From CAZTJA01 sp964613745 (lineage in GTDB: Bacteria > Desulfobacterota > Desulfomonilia > Desulfomonilales > Desulfomonilaceae), in the NCBI GenBank assembly GCA_964613745.1, contig CAZTJA010000005.1:1-64000 (forward strand): a stretch of 64,000 nt of DNA, read 5' to 3'. This document shows, in pieces, positions 33,351 to 41,937 of the stretch (positions are counted from its first letter, which is position 1; each line of letters starts with the position of its first letter). The position numbers and the translations under genes are program-made. The notes under the pieces were generated by a model, which saw only the letters and a program-made list of their open reading frames with translations, ran no database searches and was not told the DNA's origin.

Positions 33351-34353
33351 CTTGCGCGAAGGTTCCTCTCTTGATTGTTTCGAGCAATTCTAAAGACAAT
33401 GCTTCCAGATCCCGACTTCCTTTGCTTGTTGCGGATAAGGAGAATATCGATTGCCTGAGAGCGTTGGATTTATCAAAATTAACATCTTGGCGGATCACTG
33501 TTTTTGTTAAGTAGTTGCCATAGTGGTCTCTTAAACCTTCGAGTATTTGACGACTTACTGAATAGCTGCCGTTATAGTGATTCGGGACTATGGAAACCAG
33601 AGGAATTGTGTATCTATAAATTTTCTGAATGTCGGTAATCGATTCAAACAAATATTCGAGACCGTAGAATGAGTTCCCGTCCAATTTTACGGGAGCTACT
33701 AGATAGTCGCAGCCCAAGAGAATATTGAGATTCGTCAATTCATATGAGGGAGGAGAATCAACTATGACGAGATCATATTGATCATCTTTCTTGATTTCCT
33801 CAAGCACTTTTCGAAACCTATACTCCCGCTCAGGTTGCTGGAAAAGCATCGAATTCAATGAGCACATGGACAAATTTCCCGGCACTAAATGCAGGGTAGA
33901 CGATACATGAGTGCGCACCTCCGAAAGCGGTAAAGTGATTCTCTTATGGTCAGGAACCAGCAATTGTAATAATGTGTGTTGAAACTGGGAGGGATCGCAC
34001 CCTAGAGATGTAGTCATGTGGCCTTGCGGGTCCGCGTCTATCCCCAAAATTCTGTAGCCTTGTTCCGCCAGCTTCCATGCCAGGTTAGACGAAATGGTGC
34101 TCTTCCCGACGCCGCCCTTCATATTAAATACCGCCACAACCAAAGGCCGTTTGGGCAAGATAGGGCGTAGACGTGTATGCTCCCGGATGCTTTCAATGGC
34201 CTTAAATGTCAGAAACCGATTTCCGAGAGAATCTCTAGGGCACTGCGGTATACTGCCTTCCGATTCGAGCAAAAGTAAGCGCTCTTTGGTGATGCCTAAG
34301 ATTCGAGCCGCCTCTGAAGGTCGATATCGCTTTGCTTCCACTGCTCGTTCCAT
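33331..34353 (-). CDS. ParA/MinD-family ATPase with N-terminal MerR-type helix-turn-helix
   Basis: A 340-aa protein. Residues 9-55 (KRYRPSEAARILGITKERLLLLESEGSIP...GNRFLTFKAIESI) are a MerR-like DNA-binding helix-turn-helix. The rest is a ParA ATPase: deviant Walker A NMKGGVGKSTISSNLA (Lys79, Lys84), LGIDADPQGHMTTSLG and VIVDSPPS. No ParB gene follows; the downstream partner is a small tail-anchored protein. This is the layout of self-positioning ATPases that move cellular cargo on the nucleoid rather than of chromosome partition, but that is inference. Confidence 0.88.
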   Translation of the reverse strand: MERAVEAKRYRPSEAARILGITKERLLLLESEGSIPQCPRDSLGNRFLTFKAIESIREHTRLRPILPKRPLVVAVFNMKGGVGKSTISSNLAWKLAEQGYRILGIDADPQGHMTTSLGCDPSQFQHTLLQLLVPDHKRITLPLSEVRTHVSSTLHLVPGNLSMCSLNSMLFQQPEREYRFRKVLEEIKKDDQYDLVIVDSPPSYELTNLNILLGCDYLVAPVKLDGNSFYGLEYLFESITDIQKIYRYTIPLVSIVPNHYNGSYSVSRQILEGLRDHYGNYLTKTVIRQDVNFDKSNALRQSIFSLSATSKGSRDLEALSLELLETIKRGTFAQDVKEES

Positions 34354-34557
34354 TCACAAAATACGGGATTCTGAACTAGGCCTTGTATTTTAAGCAGATG
34401 GTAATGTCAAGTAGTTTGAGATCATAAACGAATGGAGAGAAGAGTTACTCTTAAAGCCCTTCTTTGAACTCTGCTGATTCAAAATAAATTGCATCTTGCA
34501 TGTTGCTGAATTGTGGTAATACTCTGTCCAATACCAAAGAAGAAATAGGAGGCTGCA

Positions 34558-35112
34558 ATGGAGAAAGATGATAAGTCGTTCAAAAATTCTATCGCGGAAT
34601 TGATGGAAAATCTCGGAACAATAGGACTGTTCATGTTGGGCGAAATGAGATCACTCTTGAAAAAGAGCTGGGGTGGATCGAGAGAAGAATTTTTTTCCGC
34701 GGTCGATCAGGCCGTGAAAAACATGAAAAATTCGGGAAAGTGGGCGATGGACGACATAGAACGAACCGCTTCCCAGGTGAAGGATTCTTGGCCCTTGTTG
34801 AATGAACAAAAAACGCGAGACTGGGACAGATTTCTTGCTGAGGTTAAAGAAAGAATGAATTCATTCGGTGAATTTAGTAAAGACTCTTTTAATAAAGCAG
34901 TGGAGCAAGCGAAAGAAGCGCTGGATAAACAGTGGTCGGCATTTGGGAGATTTGGAGAGCCTCAGTTGAAATCCCTGTTTGAGCAATCGGAGCAGATGTC
35001 ACGGTCCTTCCAAGACCAATGGGGTGTGGTTAAGGAGTACTGGGAAAAAACAGGAAAGAAAGTTGATAGAGCCATCGATGCCGCCTGGGAAGAACTTAAG
35101 AAAAAGGAATAG
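34558..35112 (+). CDS. Trp-rich all-helical protein of unknown function
   Basis: A 184-aa, highly charged protein predicted to be nearly all helix, with eight tryptophans at intervals (KSWGG, KWAMD, DSWPL, DWDRF, KQWSA, DQWGV, EYWEK, AAWEE) and no Cys or His. The pattern of aromatic residues on charged amphipathic helices is like phasins or other surface-coating proteins; I see no named domain. AGGAGG lies upstream of the ATG. It is the first plus-strand gene after the divergent ParA-like gene, and coaE starts 39 bp later. Confidence 0.7.
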   Translation: MEKDDKSFKNSIAELMENLGTIGLFMLGEMRSLLKKSWGGSREEFFSAVDQAVKNMKNSGKWAMDDIERTASQVKDSWPLLNEQKTRDWDRFLAEVKERMNSFGEFSKDSFNKAVEQAKEALDKQWSAFGRFGEPQLKSLFEQSEQMSRSFQDQWGVVKEYWEKTGKKVDRAIDAAWEELKKKE

Positions 35113-35151
35113 AGGCATGTCGCTCTGGAACACTGGAGCCTCTTTTGGACA

Positions 35152-35778
35152 ATGAAGATCATAGGATTGACCGGTGGAATAGCTTCCGGAAAGAGCACTG
35201 TCGCAAATATATTTCGAAAATTCGGAGTACCCGTTATATGTACGGATGAATTGGCTCGAGCCGTGGTTGAACCGGGGGAACCCGCCATGCTCGAAATCCA
35301 AGATCAATTCGGGAAAGACGTGATCAAACCCGATGGTACCCTGGATCGAATTGCTATGGCCGCCCTTGTATTCTCCAGTGAAGTCCTGAGGCACAAGCTT
35401 GAATCGATTCTTCATCCTCGTATTTCCGATAAAGTAAGTTTTCTCCTCGCCGGGTATCGAGATGAAGGGAAAAAAGTGGTTGTTATTGATGTCCCTTTAC
35501 TCTTTGAGAGTGGATGGGATGAGAAGTGCGATGTGAACGTTGTGGTTGCGGTACCGCACGAAATTCAAATACAAAGGTTAATCGTTCGTGATAAAATGAC
35601 GCATGAACAGGCGTTTTCCCGACTAAAGGCTCAAATGTCCTTGCAAGAGAAAAAGAAAAGAGCCGATTTTGTTATAGACAATTCCGGTTCTATCGAAAAT
35701 ACGGAAGAAAACGTGAAGGACGTGCTAAAGTCCATCGGGTATGAATTGCTGAACACAGTTCCGTATCGCGAGAATTAG
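35152..35778 (+). CDS. coaE: Dephospho-CoA kinase
   Basis: Last step of CoA synthesis: phosphorylates dephospho-CoA. The 208-aa P-loop kinase has LTGGIASGKSTVAN near the start, CTDELAR (substrate Asp), VVIDVPLLFESGW and RLKAQMSLQEKKKRADFVIDNSG. Together with panB and panE it covers part of the CoA route in this window. Confidence 0.95.
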   Translation: MKIIGLTGGIASGKSTVANIFRKFGVPVICTDELARAVVEPGEPAMLEIQDQFGKDVIKPDGTLDRIAMAALVFSSEVLRHKLESILHPRISDKVSFLLAGYRDEGKKVVVIDVPLLFESGWDEKCDVNVVVAVPHEIQIQRLIVRDKMTHEQAFSRLKAQMSLQEKKKRADFVIDNSGSIENTEENVKDVLKSIGYELLNTVPYREN

Positions 35779-35795
35779 GAGCACTTTAAAACGGA

Positions 35796-36296
35796 ATGGA
35801 AACATTAATTGGAATTGGAATATGGGCCGTTATTTTCGTCGTCTGGTATGTAAAAAATTATCCGGAGAAGTTTCGGACGATTTTTCCGGGATTGATTAAA
35901 AAAATGTCATCTATACATAAGAAAAAAGCTCCTTCAACGCGAGTGAAAGCACCGGTAAAAAGATCCGAGGATTTCAAGCATTTAGTAGAAACGATAGAAT
36001 CTATATGCGCGAAAGATAAAATTGGATCCACAGACGCAGCAACCATGGTCCAAGCAGTAAATCGATTACTGGAAATCGAACCATCAAGTGGCCAGATCTG
36101 GGAAGCCTATGCGCTGGACTCACTTGAATCTGCAGAAATTACCTGTGACGATTGCAAAATACCCGTTGAAAAGACGGTAAAAAAAACGGGTATAAGAATT
36201 CAGTGCAATAGCTGCTCTAAATGGCTTGCATTAAAGAACTCCAAAATCACGATCATCAATCCCCACCGTCCGGATTTGGAAGACTGGGAGAAATAA
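35796..36296 (+). CDS. Membrane-anchored zinc-ribbon protein of unknown function
   Basis: A 166-aa protein with one N-terminal membrane helix (TLIGIGIWAVIFVVWYV), a basic linker and a C-terminal CxxC...CxxC ribbon (CDDCKIPVEKTVKKTGIRIQCNSCSKWLAL) that probably binds zinc. I do not recognise the family. It starts 17 bp after coaE and is followed closely by another small membrane protein. Confidence 0.7.
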   Translation: METLIGIGIWAVIFVVWYVKNYPEKFRTIFPGLIKKMSSIHKKKAPSTRVKAPVKRSEDFKHLVETIESICAKDKIGSTDAATMVQAVNRLLEIEPSSGQIWEAYALDSLESAEITCDDCKIPVEKTVKKTGIRIQCNSCSKWLALKNSKITIINPHRPDLEDWEK

Positions 36297-36317
36297 CTTT
36301 CTAATGTGGAGAGTAGA

Positions 36318-36596
36318 ATGAGAACGCTTGCCCTGATCGTAATCATTATACTTGTGGTGGTTTTTCTGGGTGGCTACGTCAAGTTCGGGGGTACACCGCT
36401 GCTTAGCCGATTAGATCGCGTGATGAACACGACAATGTTCATGGATTTGCACTATTTATTTTTTTCGTTTCTTTACGGGAACCACATAGGGGCCGGAATT
36501 AAGAGCAAGAACCAAGATATTCGCAGTTTTCAGGAGAAACCTTTAGGAATCGATAATAAATCCAAGTATCGCGAATTGGAGAAAGCAGCGCAATGA
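36318..36596 (+). CDS. Small single-span membrane protein of unknown function
   Basis: A 92-aa protein with an N-terminal hydrophobic helix (LALIVIIILVVVFLGGYVKFG) and a polar, Lys-rich C-terminus. The central part has aromatic clusters (MDLHYLFFSFLYGNHIG). The ATG at 36318 follows GGAGAG; a GTG four codons upstream would overlap that site. It lies 21 bp after the zinc-ribbon gene, probably in one transcript with coaE. Confidence 0.6.
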   Translation: MRTLALIVIIILVVVFLGGYVKFGGTPLLSRLDRVMNTTMFMDLHYLFFSFLYGNHIGAGIKSKNQDIRSFQEKPLGIDNKSKYRELEKAAQ

Positions 36597-36598
36597 AT

Positions 36599-36623
36599 TA
36601 TGCCTCCGGAATCCGGAGGCATA
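36599..36623. terminator. Bidirectional hairpin between convergent genes
   Basis: Perfect 12-bp arms TATGCCTCCGGA (36599-36610) and TCCGGAGGCATA (36612-36623) flank a single base, between the small membrane protein (+) and hsp20 (-). There is no long T-run. Confidence 0.65.
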
Positions 36624-36627
36624 TTCA

Positions 36628-37029
36628 CTATGAGATCTCGATCCGCTTTGCTTTCTGTTCGGCTAGTGGAACTCTGATGGTCAATATGCCCTTTTCCAAT
36701 TTCGCCTGAATTTCTCGATCTTTAGCTTCTGCCGGTAATTCAAATTGTCTTTCAAAAACTCCATGGTATAGTTCGCTGCGGCCGCAACAACCATAATTTG
36801 AAGAATTTTCAAGTCTTTTTTCACCGGAAATTACTAAGAAATTTTCTCGTAAGCTCACGCTTATATCCTTGTGATCGATTCCCGGTAGCTCGGCAATTAT
36901 CTTGTAAAGATTGCTTTCAACTACAATATTTACCTTTGGGAAAATATCTCCCAATATCGATGATTCGATGACGCGTGCGGATTGTGAACCACAGCCGGAT
37001 CCCATTAACTCCGTAAAATTATCATACAT
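36628..37029 (-). CDS. Small heat-shock protein (Hsp20/alpha-crystallin)
   Basis: ATP-independent holdase chaperone of 133 aa. The alpha-crystallin core is KVNIVVESNLYKIIAELPGIDHKDISVSL to FERQFELPAEAKDREIQAKLEKGILTIRVPLAE, including the conserved GILTI. Unusually for the family, it has four cysteines: one near residue 13 (GCGS) and a pair in NYGCCGRSE. GGAGG precedes the ATG by nine bases. I saw no CIRCE element upstream. Confidence 0.92.
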   Translation of the reverse strand: MYDNFTELMGSGCGSQSARVIESSILGDIFPKVNIVVESNLYKIIAELPGIDHKDISVSLRENFLVISGEKRLENSSNYGCCGRSELYHGVFERQFELPAEAKDREIQAKLEKGILTIRVPLAEQKAKRIEIS

Positions 37030-37249
37030 GAATCATAACCTCCGTAACTCGTTCATTTGATTCCATGTTTTCCTCATTCTTTTTTCTCAGACACACAAGA
37101 AAGAAAAATCATCTATCAGGCGTTTAGAACAACGGAGAGGTCTCAACAGAAGTTGAGGATTTCAGCTTTTGGGCTGTTCCGGTATAATCAAGCTGGAAGA
37201 CCCGAATTTTACAGATCGGGGCCACTTTGATTCACTACGAGGAGGATGA

Positions 37250-37915
37250 GTGAACGTAACCAACTGGGATCAATTGGAAGAGCATCGTATAAACGAGAAT
37301 GTCTCCCGAAAGTTATTTTGGGGCAGCAATCTCATGGTCCGCAAAATGATTTTGGCCCCAAACACGTACCTGCCAATCCATGATCACGCCTATGAACAAC
37401 TGATCCTTGTGGAAAACGGCGAATTGATAATCATGTTTTCGGACGGAGTGGATCACTGGCTTAAAGCGGGCGAATTTCTGCTGGTACCTATAGCAAAATC
37501 ACATGGAACCCAAGCAGGTCCGGATGGGTGTGTACTTTTGGATATAGCATCCCCCGTGTCAAAGGACCTGGTCGATGGGGAGTCCACCTATCTTGAATCA
37601 TCCACTGAACAGACCAAGGATCCCTACCTTCAGCTTTATGGCTATCTCAGGGCTAATGGAATTAAAACAACACTGGACGAGTTGAAAACTATTCCTATTG
37701 AATTGCTCGCGAGATACACATATGAACGGGGATGTATAACGATGGGCGAATTGCGGAAGGTACTCGATATAGATAAGAAACAGGCCAAATCTCTCCTCAG
37801 AGAATGGAAACATGGAGACGATCACAGCGAATCGAGCTACAAACGCAAATTTGAACGTCTGGTGATTATCCCACAAAATGTCATTGAGGCAGCCAAAAAA
37901 TTGCAGCAGGATTGA
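37250..37915 (+). CDS. Cupin protein with C-terminal winged-helix-like domain
   Basis: A 221-aa protein. Residues 30-105 form a cupin barrel (LAPNTYLPIHDHAYEQLILVENGELIIMFSDGVDHWLKAGEFLLVPIAKSHG) with metal-ligand histidines in HDH and SHG. The C-terminal part (IPIELLARYTYERGCITMGELRKVLDIDKKQAKSLLREWK) looks like a winged helix, so it may be a ligand-sensing regulator. The start is GTG behind GGAGG. The methyltransferase gene follows 6 bp later, so both are probably one unit. Confidence 0.72.
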   Translation: MNVTNWDQLEEHRINENVSRKLFWGSNLMVRKMILAPNTYLPIHDHAYEQLILVENGELIIMFSDGVDHWLKAGEFLLVPIAKSHGTQAGPDGCVLLDIASPVSKDLVDGESTYLESSTEQTKDPYLQLYGYLRANGIKTTLDELKTIPIELLARYTYERGCITMGELRKVLDIDKKQAKSLLREWKHGDDHSESSYKRKFERLVIIPQNVIEAAKKLQQD

Positions 37916-37921
37916 CAGTAC

Positions 37922-38713
37922 ATGGACGAATCCAAACTTCTTAAAATTAAGTCTGCCATTCGAGCTAATTTCGATTCAGGTCCGGAGGCATATGTAGCTT
38001 TTGAGAGAAAACACAAATTTTTTTATCACCTGAATTCTTTGCTCATGGAACCGGTCATCCTTCCTAAAAACGCTTCGATTCTAGACGTCGGTTGCGGAAC
38101 CGGAGCCGGCTGCCAACAGTTGCTGCACACCTTTCCCGGCAGTAGTATCGTGGGTATCGACAATTCTTCGGCAATGCTGCAATTTGCCTCTGCAGCCATA
38201 AAGGATTCCCCGGAAATCACTCTTATCCACGGCGATGCCGGTCATTTAACCACGATTCTCAATCAGACCTTTGACGCCGTAGTTTATAGTGCTTCAATTT
38301 TCCTCATACCTGATTATCGTGAAAGCCTGAGACAAGCTCATGAATTAATGAATTCTCCGGGCCATATCGCATTAAGTTTCATGGATGGAGTTTTCGACGC
38401 ATCGGGAAGAAACGTCTTTGCTGAAATCGATAAAGCAACCGGTTTGGGAGTGAGTTTCAAGAAAGCGGTTAAATGGGACGAATTCGTGAGGCTCTTTACT
38501 GAGCAATTCCCCAAACATCAGATCCGTGAGCACTATTTCAATGTTTCAACCGAGTTTTTGAGGGACTTTTTTTCGGTTCCTGCGATGTCGGCAGGCTTGT
38601 TTCCTGGATTAGGCTACCCGGAACGCCTTCAGTTGGTAGAAAAATTGGTTGGGTCGATTGGTGAAGCGAATTCTAGATTTAAATGGATGTTGGTAAATGG
38701 AAAGAAGAACTGA
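37922..38713 (+). CDS. Class I SAM-dependent methyltransferase
   Basis: A 263-aa Rossmann methyltransferase. SAM-binding motif I is SILDVGCGTGAGC (about residue 56), motif II IVGIDNSSAMLQFA, motif III LIHGDAG. The C-terminal 90 residues are variable and should bind the substrate, which I cannot name. It begins 6 bp after the cupin gene and converges on the minus-strand unknown gene. Confidence 0.8.
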   Translation: MDESKLLKIKSAIRANFDSGPEAYVAFERKHKFFYHLNSLLMEPVILPKNASILDVGCGTGAGCQQLLHTFPGSSIVGIDNSSAMLQFASAAIKDSPEITLIHGDAGHLTTILNQTFDAVVYSASIFLIPDYRESLRQAHELMNSPGHIALSFMDGVFDASGRNVFAEIDKATGLGVSFKKAVKWDEFVRLFTEQFPKHQIREHYFNVSTEFLRDFFSVPAMSAGLFPGLGYPERLQLVEKLVGSIGEANSRFKWMLVNGKKN

Positions 38714-38722
38714 TCGTTATGA

Positions 38723-39526
38723 TCATAGACCAATCATGGAAAGATGTTTTGCCGTCTTTCTCGCATCCATCATACAGTTTAGTTCGAATTGTCTGATAAT
38801 TTTCAGGTAATCCTGAGCAGTTCTGGGATTCGGATCCAAATCAGCCGAAATGGCTTTAATATTGATGGTCTTGAACATTCCGTATAAATCCGAGAGTTTT
38901 GTCTTGAGCTCGGCGTTGAGGTTCTGAATAGCGTTTTGCACTCCAATTGCATCATAGGCTTGGGTATCACACTTTGATATTCTGAACGAAGTTTTTGAGA
39001 CGTCATGCCAAGCGCCTAAAAACATAAGATCCTTGGCCTTGACCTTCTGGATTTCCGATAAATTGAATCGTATTTCTCCGGAAAGTACCCATTTCAAAGG
39101 CGGATCTTTTGCTGAAACGGCTGCGATGCTGATTGGAGAGTCTAACGACTCGGAGCCGGCAAGCATTTGGGCCAACTTCTCTGCAAAAGTGCCGTCGTGC
39201 ATTGACTGTGTTTGATCACAGATGAGAGTATTTCCGGATATTGAGGAATCGATCATTTGAGGCGCGATTACCATGGACTTTTTTCCAAAGGCATGAACTA
39301 TTCCCAAGACATAGAAAATGATTGGGCTGCATGTATTCGCTGTTAACACAACTAGAGATGCATTACCTATCATTCCGGAAATGTGATTCAAACTATCGGG
39401 TTTTAATTCCTGGATCGTAGGGATATAGCCGGCACTCTCCAAAGCGTCTCTCAGAAATTCGAGCTTCTCGTCCCTCTCTTTCTGTTTTTCAAATGTTAAT
39501 ACCAAGGCTGAGTTCTTGGCTGCCAT
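38723..39526 (-). CDS. Unknown protein with SLOG/TIR-like nucleotide-binding N-terminus
   Basis: A 267-aa soluble protein. The first 110 residues alternate strands and helices and contain GNASLVVLTANTCSPIIFYVLGIVHAFGKKSMVIA (residues 54-88). This resembles the AD-VIA-T-xNPNVFYELGIAHALGK signature of nucleoside deoxyribosyltransferase/TIR-like domains, except that Val73 replaces the expected glutamate. The C-terminal half is helical (IQNLNAELKTKLSDLYGMFKTINIKAISADLD) and unrecognised. It lies 10 bp after a small secreted-protein gene on the same strand. Confidence 0.55.
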   Translation of the reverse strand: MAAKNSALVLTFEKQKERDEKLEFLRDALESAGYIPTIQELKPDSLNHISGMIGNASLVVLTANTCSPIIFYVLGIVHAFGKKSMVIAPQMIDSSISGNTLICDQTQSMHDGTFAEKLAQMLAGSESLDSPISIAAVSAKDPPLKWVLSGEIRFNLSEIQKVKAKDLMFLGAWHDVSKTSFRISKCDTQAYDAIGVQNAIQNLNAELKTKLSDLYGMFKTINIKAISADLDPNPRTAQDYLKIIRQFELNCMMDARKTAKHLSMIGL

Positions 39527-39536
39527 TTATGGATGC

Positions 39537-39794
39537 TCACTTATTTCCAGACTTTGGTATCGATTTCTTTTCAGCCTCAAGCTTTGCGGAATCATAAAGA
39601 TCCTGAATATCATCAATCAAACCCTTCGAAAGCGGTCCCTTGTCCGGACCTGGAGGGGGCTGATTCATTTGATGACTCATCCACTGGGTACTATTGGGAT
39701 TTCCTGGTTGCTGAGGGGTTTGCGCCGATATATTCGGTGGATAATTCAATCCACTCAATACCAAAAATAGAGATATGATTAACAGCCGAGCCAT
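39537..39794 (-). CDS. Small secreted protein of unknown function
   Basis: An 85-aa protein with a signal peptide (MARLLIISLFLVLSGLNYPPNISAQ) followed by a Pro/Gln/Asn-rich stretch and a short charged helix (GLIDDIQDLYDSAKLEAEKKSI). I recognise no family. It overlaps nothing and is upstream of the nucleotide-binding-like gene, possibly in one transcript. Confidence 0.6.
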   Translation of the reverse strand: MARLLIISLFLVLSGLNYPPNISAQTPQQPGNPNSTQWMSHQMNQPPPGPDKGPLSKGLIDDIQDLYDSAKLEAEKKSIPKSGNK

Positions 39795-39984
39795 GCTAAT
39801 TCTCCCGTTAATTTCCTGAACCGAGTATATACCCGAACGGCTCGAAAAATAATAGGACGATACTGAATCAGTGGGGTTGCATTATGGAAGTAGTCTGATG
39901 TGGTTTAGAATCGGCGATAAAGAATTTGACCCGAAGGGGGTCGTTTTAGGGGGAGATCCAAAGACCTCCCCGACACTCAAGGCA

Positions 39985-41574
39985 TTATTTGTGATCACTC
40001 CATTTGCCGTATTTTTCGCGAAGTTTTCTATGCAAAATTTTGCCGGTTCCGGTTCTCGGCATTTCATCGTCTTCAATGAAGTCCAAAGTCTTGGGAACCT
40101 TGTATGCCGCAATCATAGATTTAGCGTGTTTTGTGATCTCCTGTTTCAGGTCTTCCGAAGGAGAAAAATCATCGTTTAAAATCAATACCGCATGGATTGC
40201 CTCGCCCCATTTCTCATGAGGCACTCCGATAACCGCTACATCTTTCACAGCCTTATGTGAGCCAACAGCGTTTTCGACCTCGGAAGGGAATACGTTCTCG
40301 CCACCAGTGATAATCATGTTTGCCTTTCTATCAACCAGCACGTAAAAACCGTCACTGTCGCGATAACACATGTCCCCGGCAGTGAACCATTCACCTTCAA
40401 AGACTTGTTCCGTCTTTTCCGGCAAATGCCAGTACTCCTTGAACATCATTGGTGTTCGGGCATACAGTTCGCCGACTTCTCCATCGGGAACTTCTTCTCC
40501 AGCCTCATCCAATACTTTGATTCTGTCCACGCCGAAGATTTCCTGACCTATAGTCCCCAATTTTCGTAATTGATCCTCAGGCCGGCACAATGTGACCAAT
40601 CCGGCCTCGGTAGAGCCATAAGCCTCCCAAAGCTCGGCATTTTTGAAGAACTCCAGTATCGCTACTTTAGTATCCTTTCGAGCCGGGGCAGAAGAAATCA
40701 GCAATTGACGCACGTGTGATACGTCGTACTTGTCCTTGATTTCCTGCGGCAAAGAAAGAATCATTATGTAGTGCGTAGGTACTAATGACACGAACGTAAT
40801 TTTGTACTTCGATATAGTTGAAAGAAAATCTTCCGGGTTGAAACTCGATTCGTTGTACACACAAACCGGTGCAGCCACTAAAGTGTATGGAAAGGAATAG
40901 AAAATGGAGTTGACGTGACACATGGGCATGACCATCATGACTTTGTCGGTAGATCGAACCCCCATGTTGGCTATATCGAGATAGTACATCGCCATGTAAC
41001 TTTCATGAGTTCTAACTACCCCTTTGGGTTTCCCGGTAGTGCCCGACGTATACATGAAGGTCCAGGGGTCCTCTGCATCAATCAAAATGCTCGGTTCCGA
41101 CTCCGATGATGCCGCAAGCCAGCTTTCGTATTCGACATACCCATTCGGCGCAGCTTCTCCCGGGTCTCCTAAGTACACAAAATTGTTTGCAGGAATTGGA
41201 AGTTCCGAACGAATACTATTTATCAGCTCCACAAATGGTTTTTCCACAATTATCGCTTTGCAATCCGAGTCGTTCACTATATAGCTGATTTCGGGACCTG
41301 CAAGTCGGAACATTAGAGGAACTGCGATTTGGCCGCCTTTAGCGGCTCCCGCATACATTTCCATCCATTCCACTCGATTGAAGGCCAAAATTGCGAATCT
41401 TTCGCCGTGTGAACAACCCATTTGAGTTAATCCGTTTGAAAGTCGGCAACTGCGGTCATTCCATTGCTTGAATGTAAAATCCTTCTTCTTGTCCTGACAA
41501 CCAAGCAAATCCGGAAAATGTGCGGCATGTTGGCTTAGGACTGTTCCCATATGAATCCATTTGCTGATCGTCAT
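39985..41574 (-). CDS. AMP-dependent acyl-CoA synthetase/ligase
   Basis: Activates a carboxylic acid (probably a fatty or aromatic acid) with ATP and CoA. The 529-aa ANL-family protein has the P-loop-like TFMYTSGTTGKPKGVVRTH, the adenine-binding EAYGSTEAG, the hinge GEWFTAGDMCYRDSDGFYVLVDRKANMIITGGENVFPSEVE and the C-terminal lysine motif MPRTGTGKILHRKL. The substrate cannot be told. It is a single gene. Confidence 0.93.
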   Translation of the reverse strand: MTISKWIHMGTVLSQHAAHFPDLLGCQDKKKDFTFKQWNDRSCRLSNGLTQMGCSHGERFAILAFNRVEWMEMYAGAAKGGQIAVPLMFRLAGPEISYIVNDSDCKAIIVEKPFVELINSIRSELPIPANNFVYLGDPGEAAPNGYVEYESWLAASSESEPSILIDAEDPWTFMYTSGTTGKPKGVVRTHESYMAMYYLDIANMGVRSTDKVMMVMPMCHVNSIFYSFPYTLVAAPVCVYNESSFNPEDFLSTISKYKITFVSLVPTHYIMILSLPQEIKDKYDVSHVRQLLISSAPARKDTKVAILEFFKNAELWEAYGSTEAGLVTLCRPEDQLRKLGTIGQEIFGVDRIKVLDEAGEEVPDGEVGELYARTPMMFKEYWHLPEKTEQVFEGEWFTAGDMCYRDSDGFYVLVDRKANMIITGGENVFPSEVENAVGSHKAVKDVAVIGVPHEKWGEAIHAVLILNDDFSPSEDLKQEITKHAKSMIAAYKVPKTLDFIEDDEMPRTGTGKILHRKLREKYGKWSDHK

Positions 41575-41925
41575 ATTCTCCTCCTATCAAAATGGAACCG
41601 AAAGACTTCATTATCTGAGTGGCTCGTTACGTGTTCACGCGCGTTAGGTCGCAGGTTCCGAATGTTCGAAAGTTTCTGATATGTGAACGATGCCCGGAAA
41701 CCGTTTGGACTCAGGGCATTATAGAAACTACTTCTATATTGTAAACACAAATTTAATTGGATCACGTCACTGAACTGGTGAAACCGGATTTTATCAGGAA
41801 CTTCCAAATGGCGTGTATCCGAATACCGTAAGGACTCCACGTCACTAAGAAATTTGTTTTTATTGAGCCATAGTTCTTGTTACCGGCATCGATATATGGA
41901 AACGTAAATTCTCGTATCATAGTCA
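41575..41925. other. Intergenic region between divergent genes
   Basis: About 350 bp without a supported gene. It must hold the promoters of the acyl-CoA synthetase (-) and the HMA-like gene (+). I saw no convincing promoter pair, hairpin or RNA in it; an open reading on the minus strand (41571-41840) has no ribosome binding site. Confidence 0.5.
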
Positions 41926-41937
41926 ATGAGGTTTGAA

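Noticed and set aside
39871..40179. 102-codon plus-strand reading
   Set aside because: Mostly opposite the 3' end of the acyl-CoA synthetase gene; no independent support.
41571..41840. 89-codon reading upstream of the acyl-CoA synthetase
   Set aside because: GTG start without a ribosome binding site and no recognisable features; treated as leader DNA.
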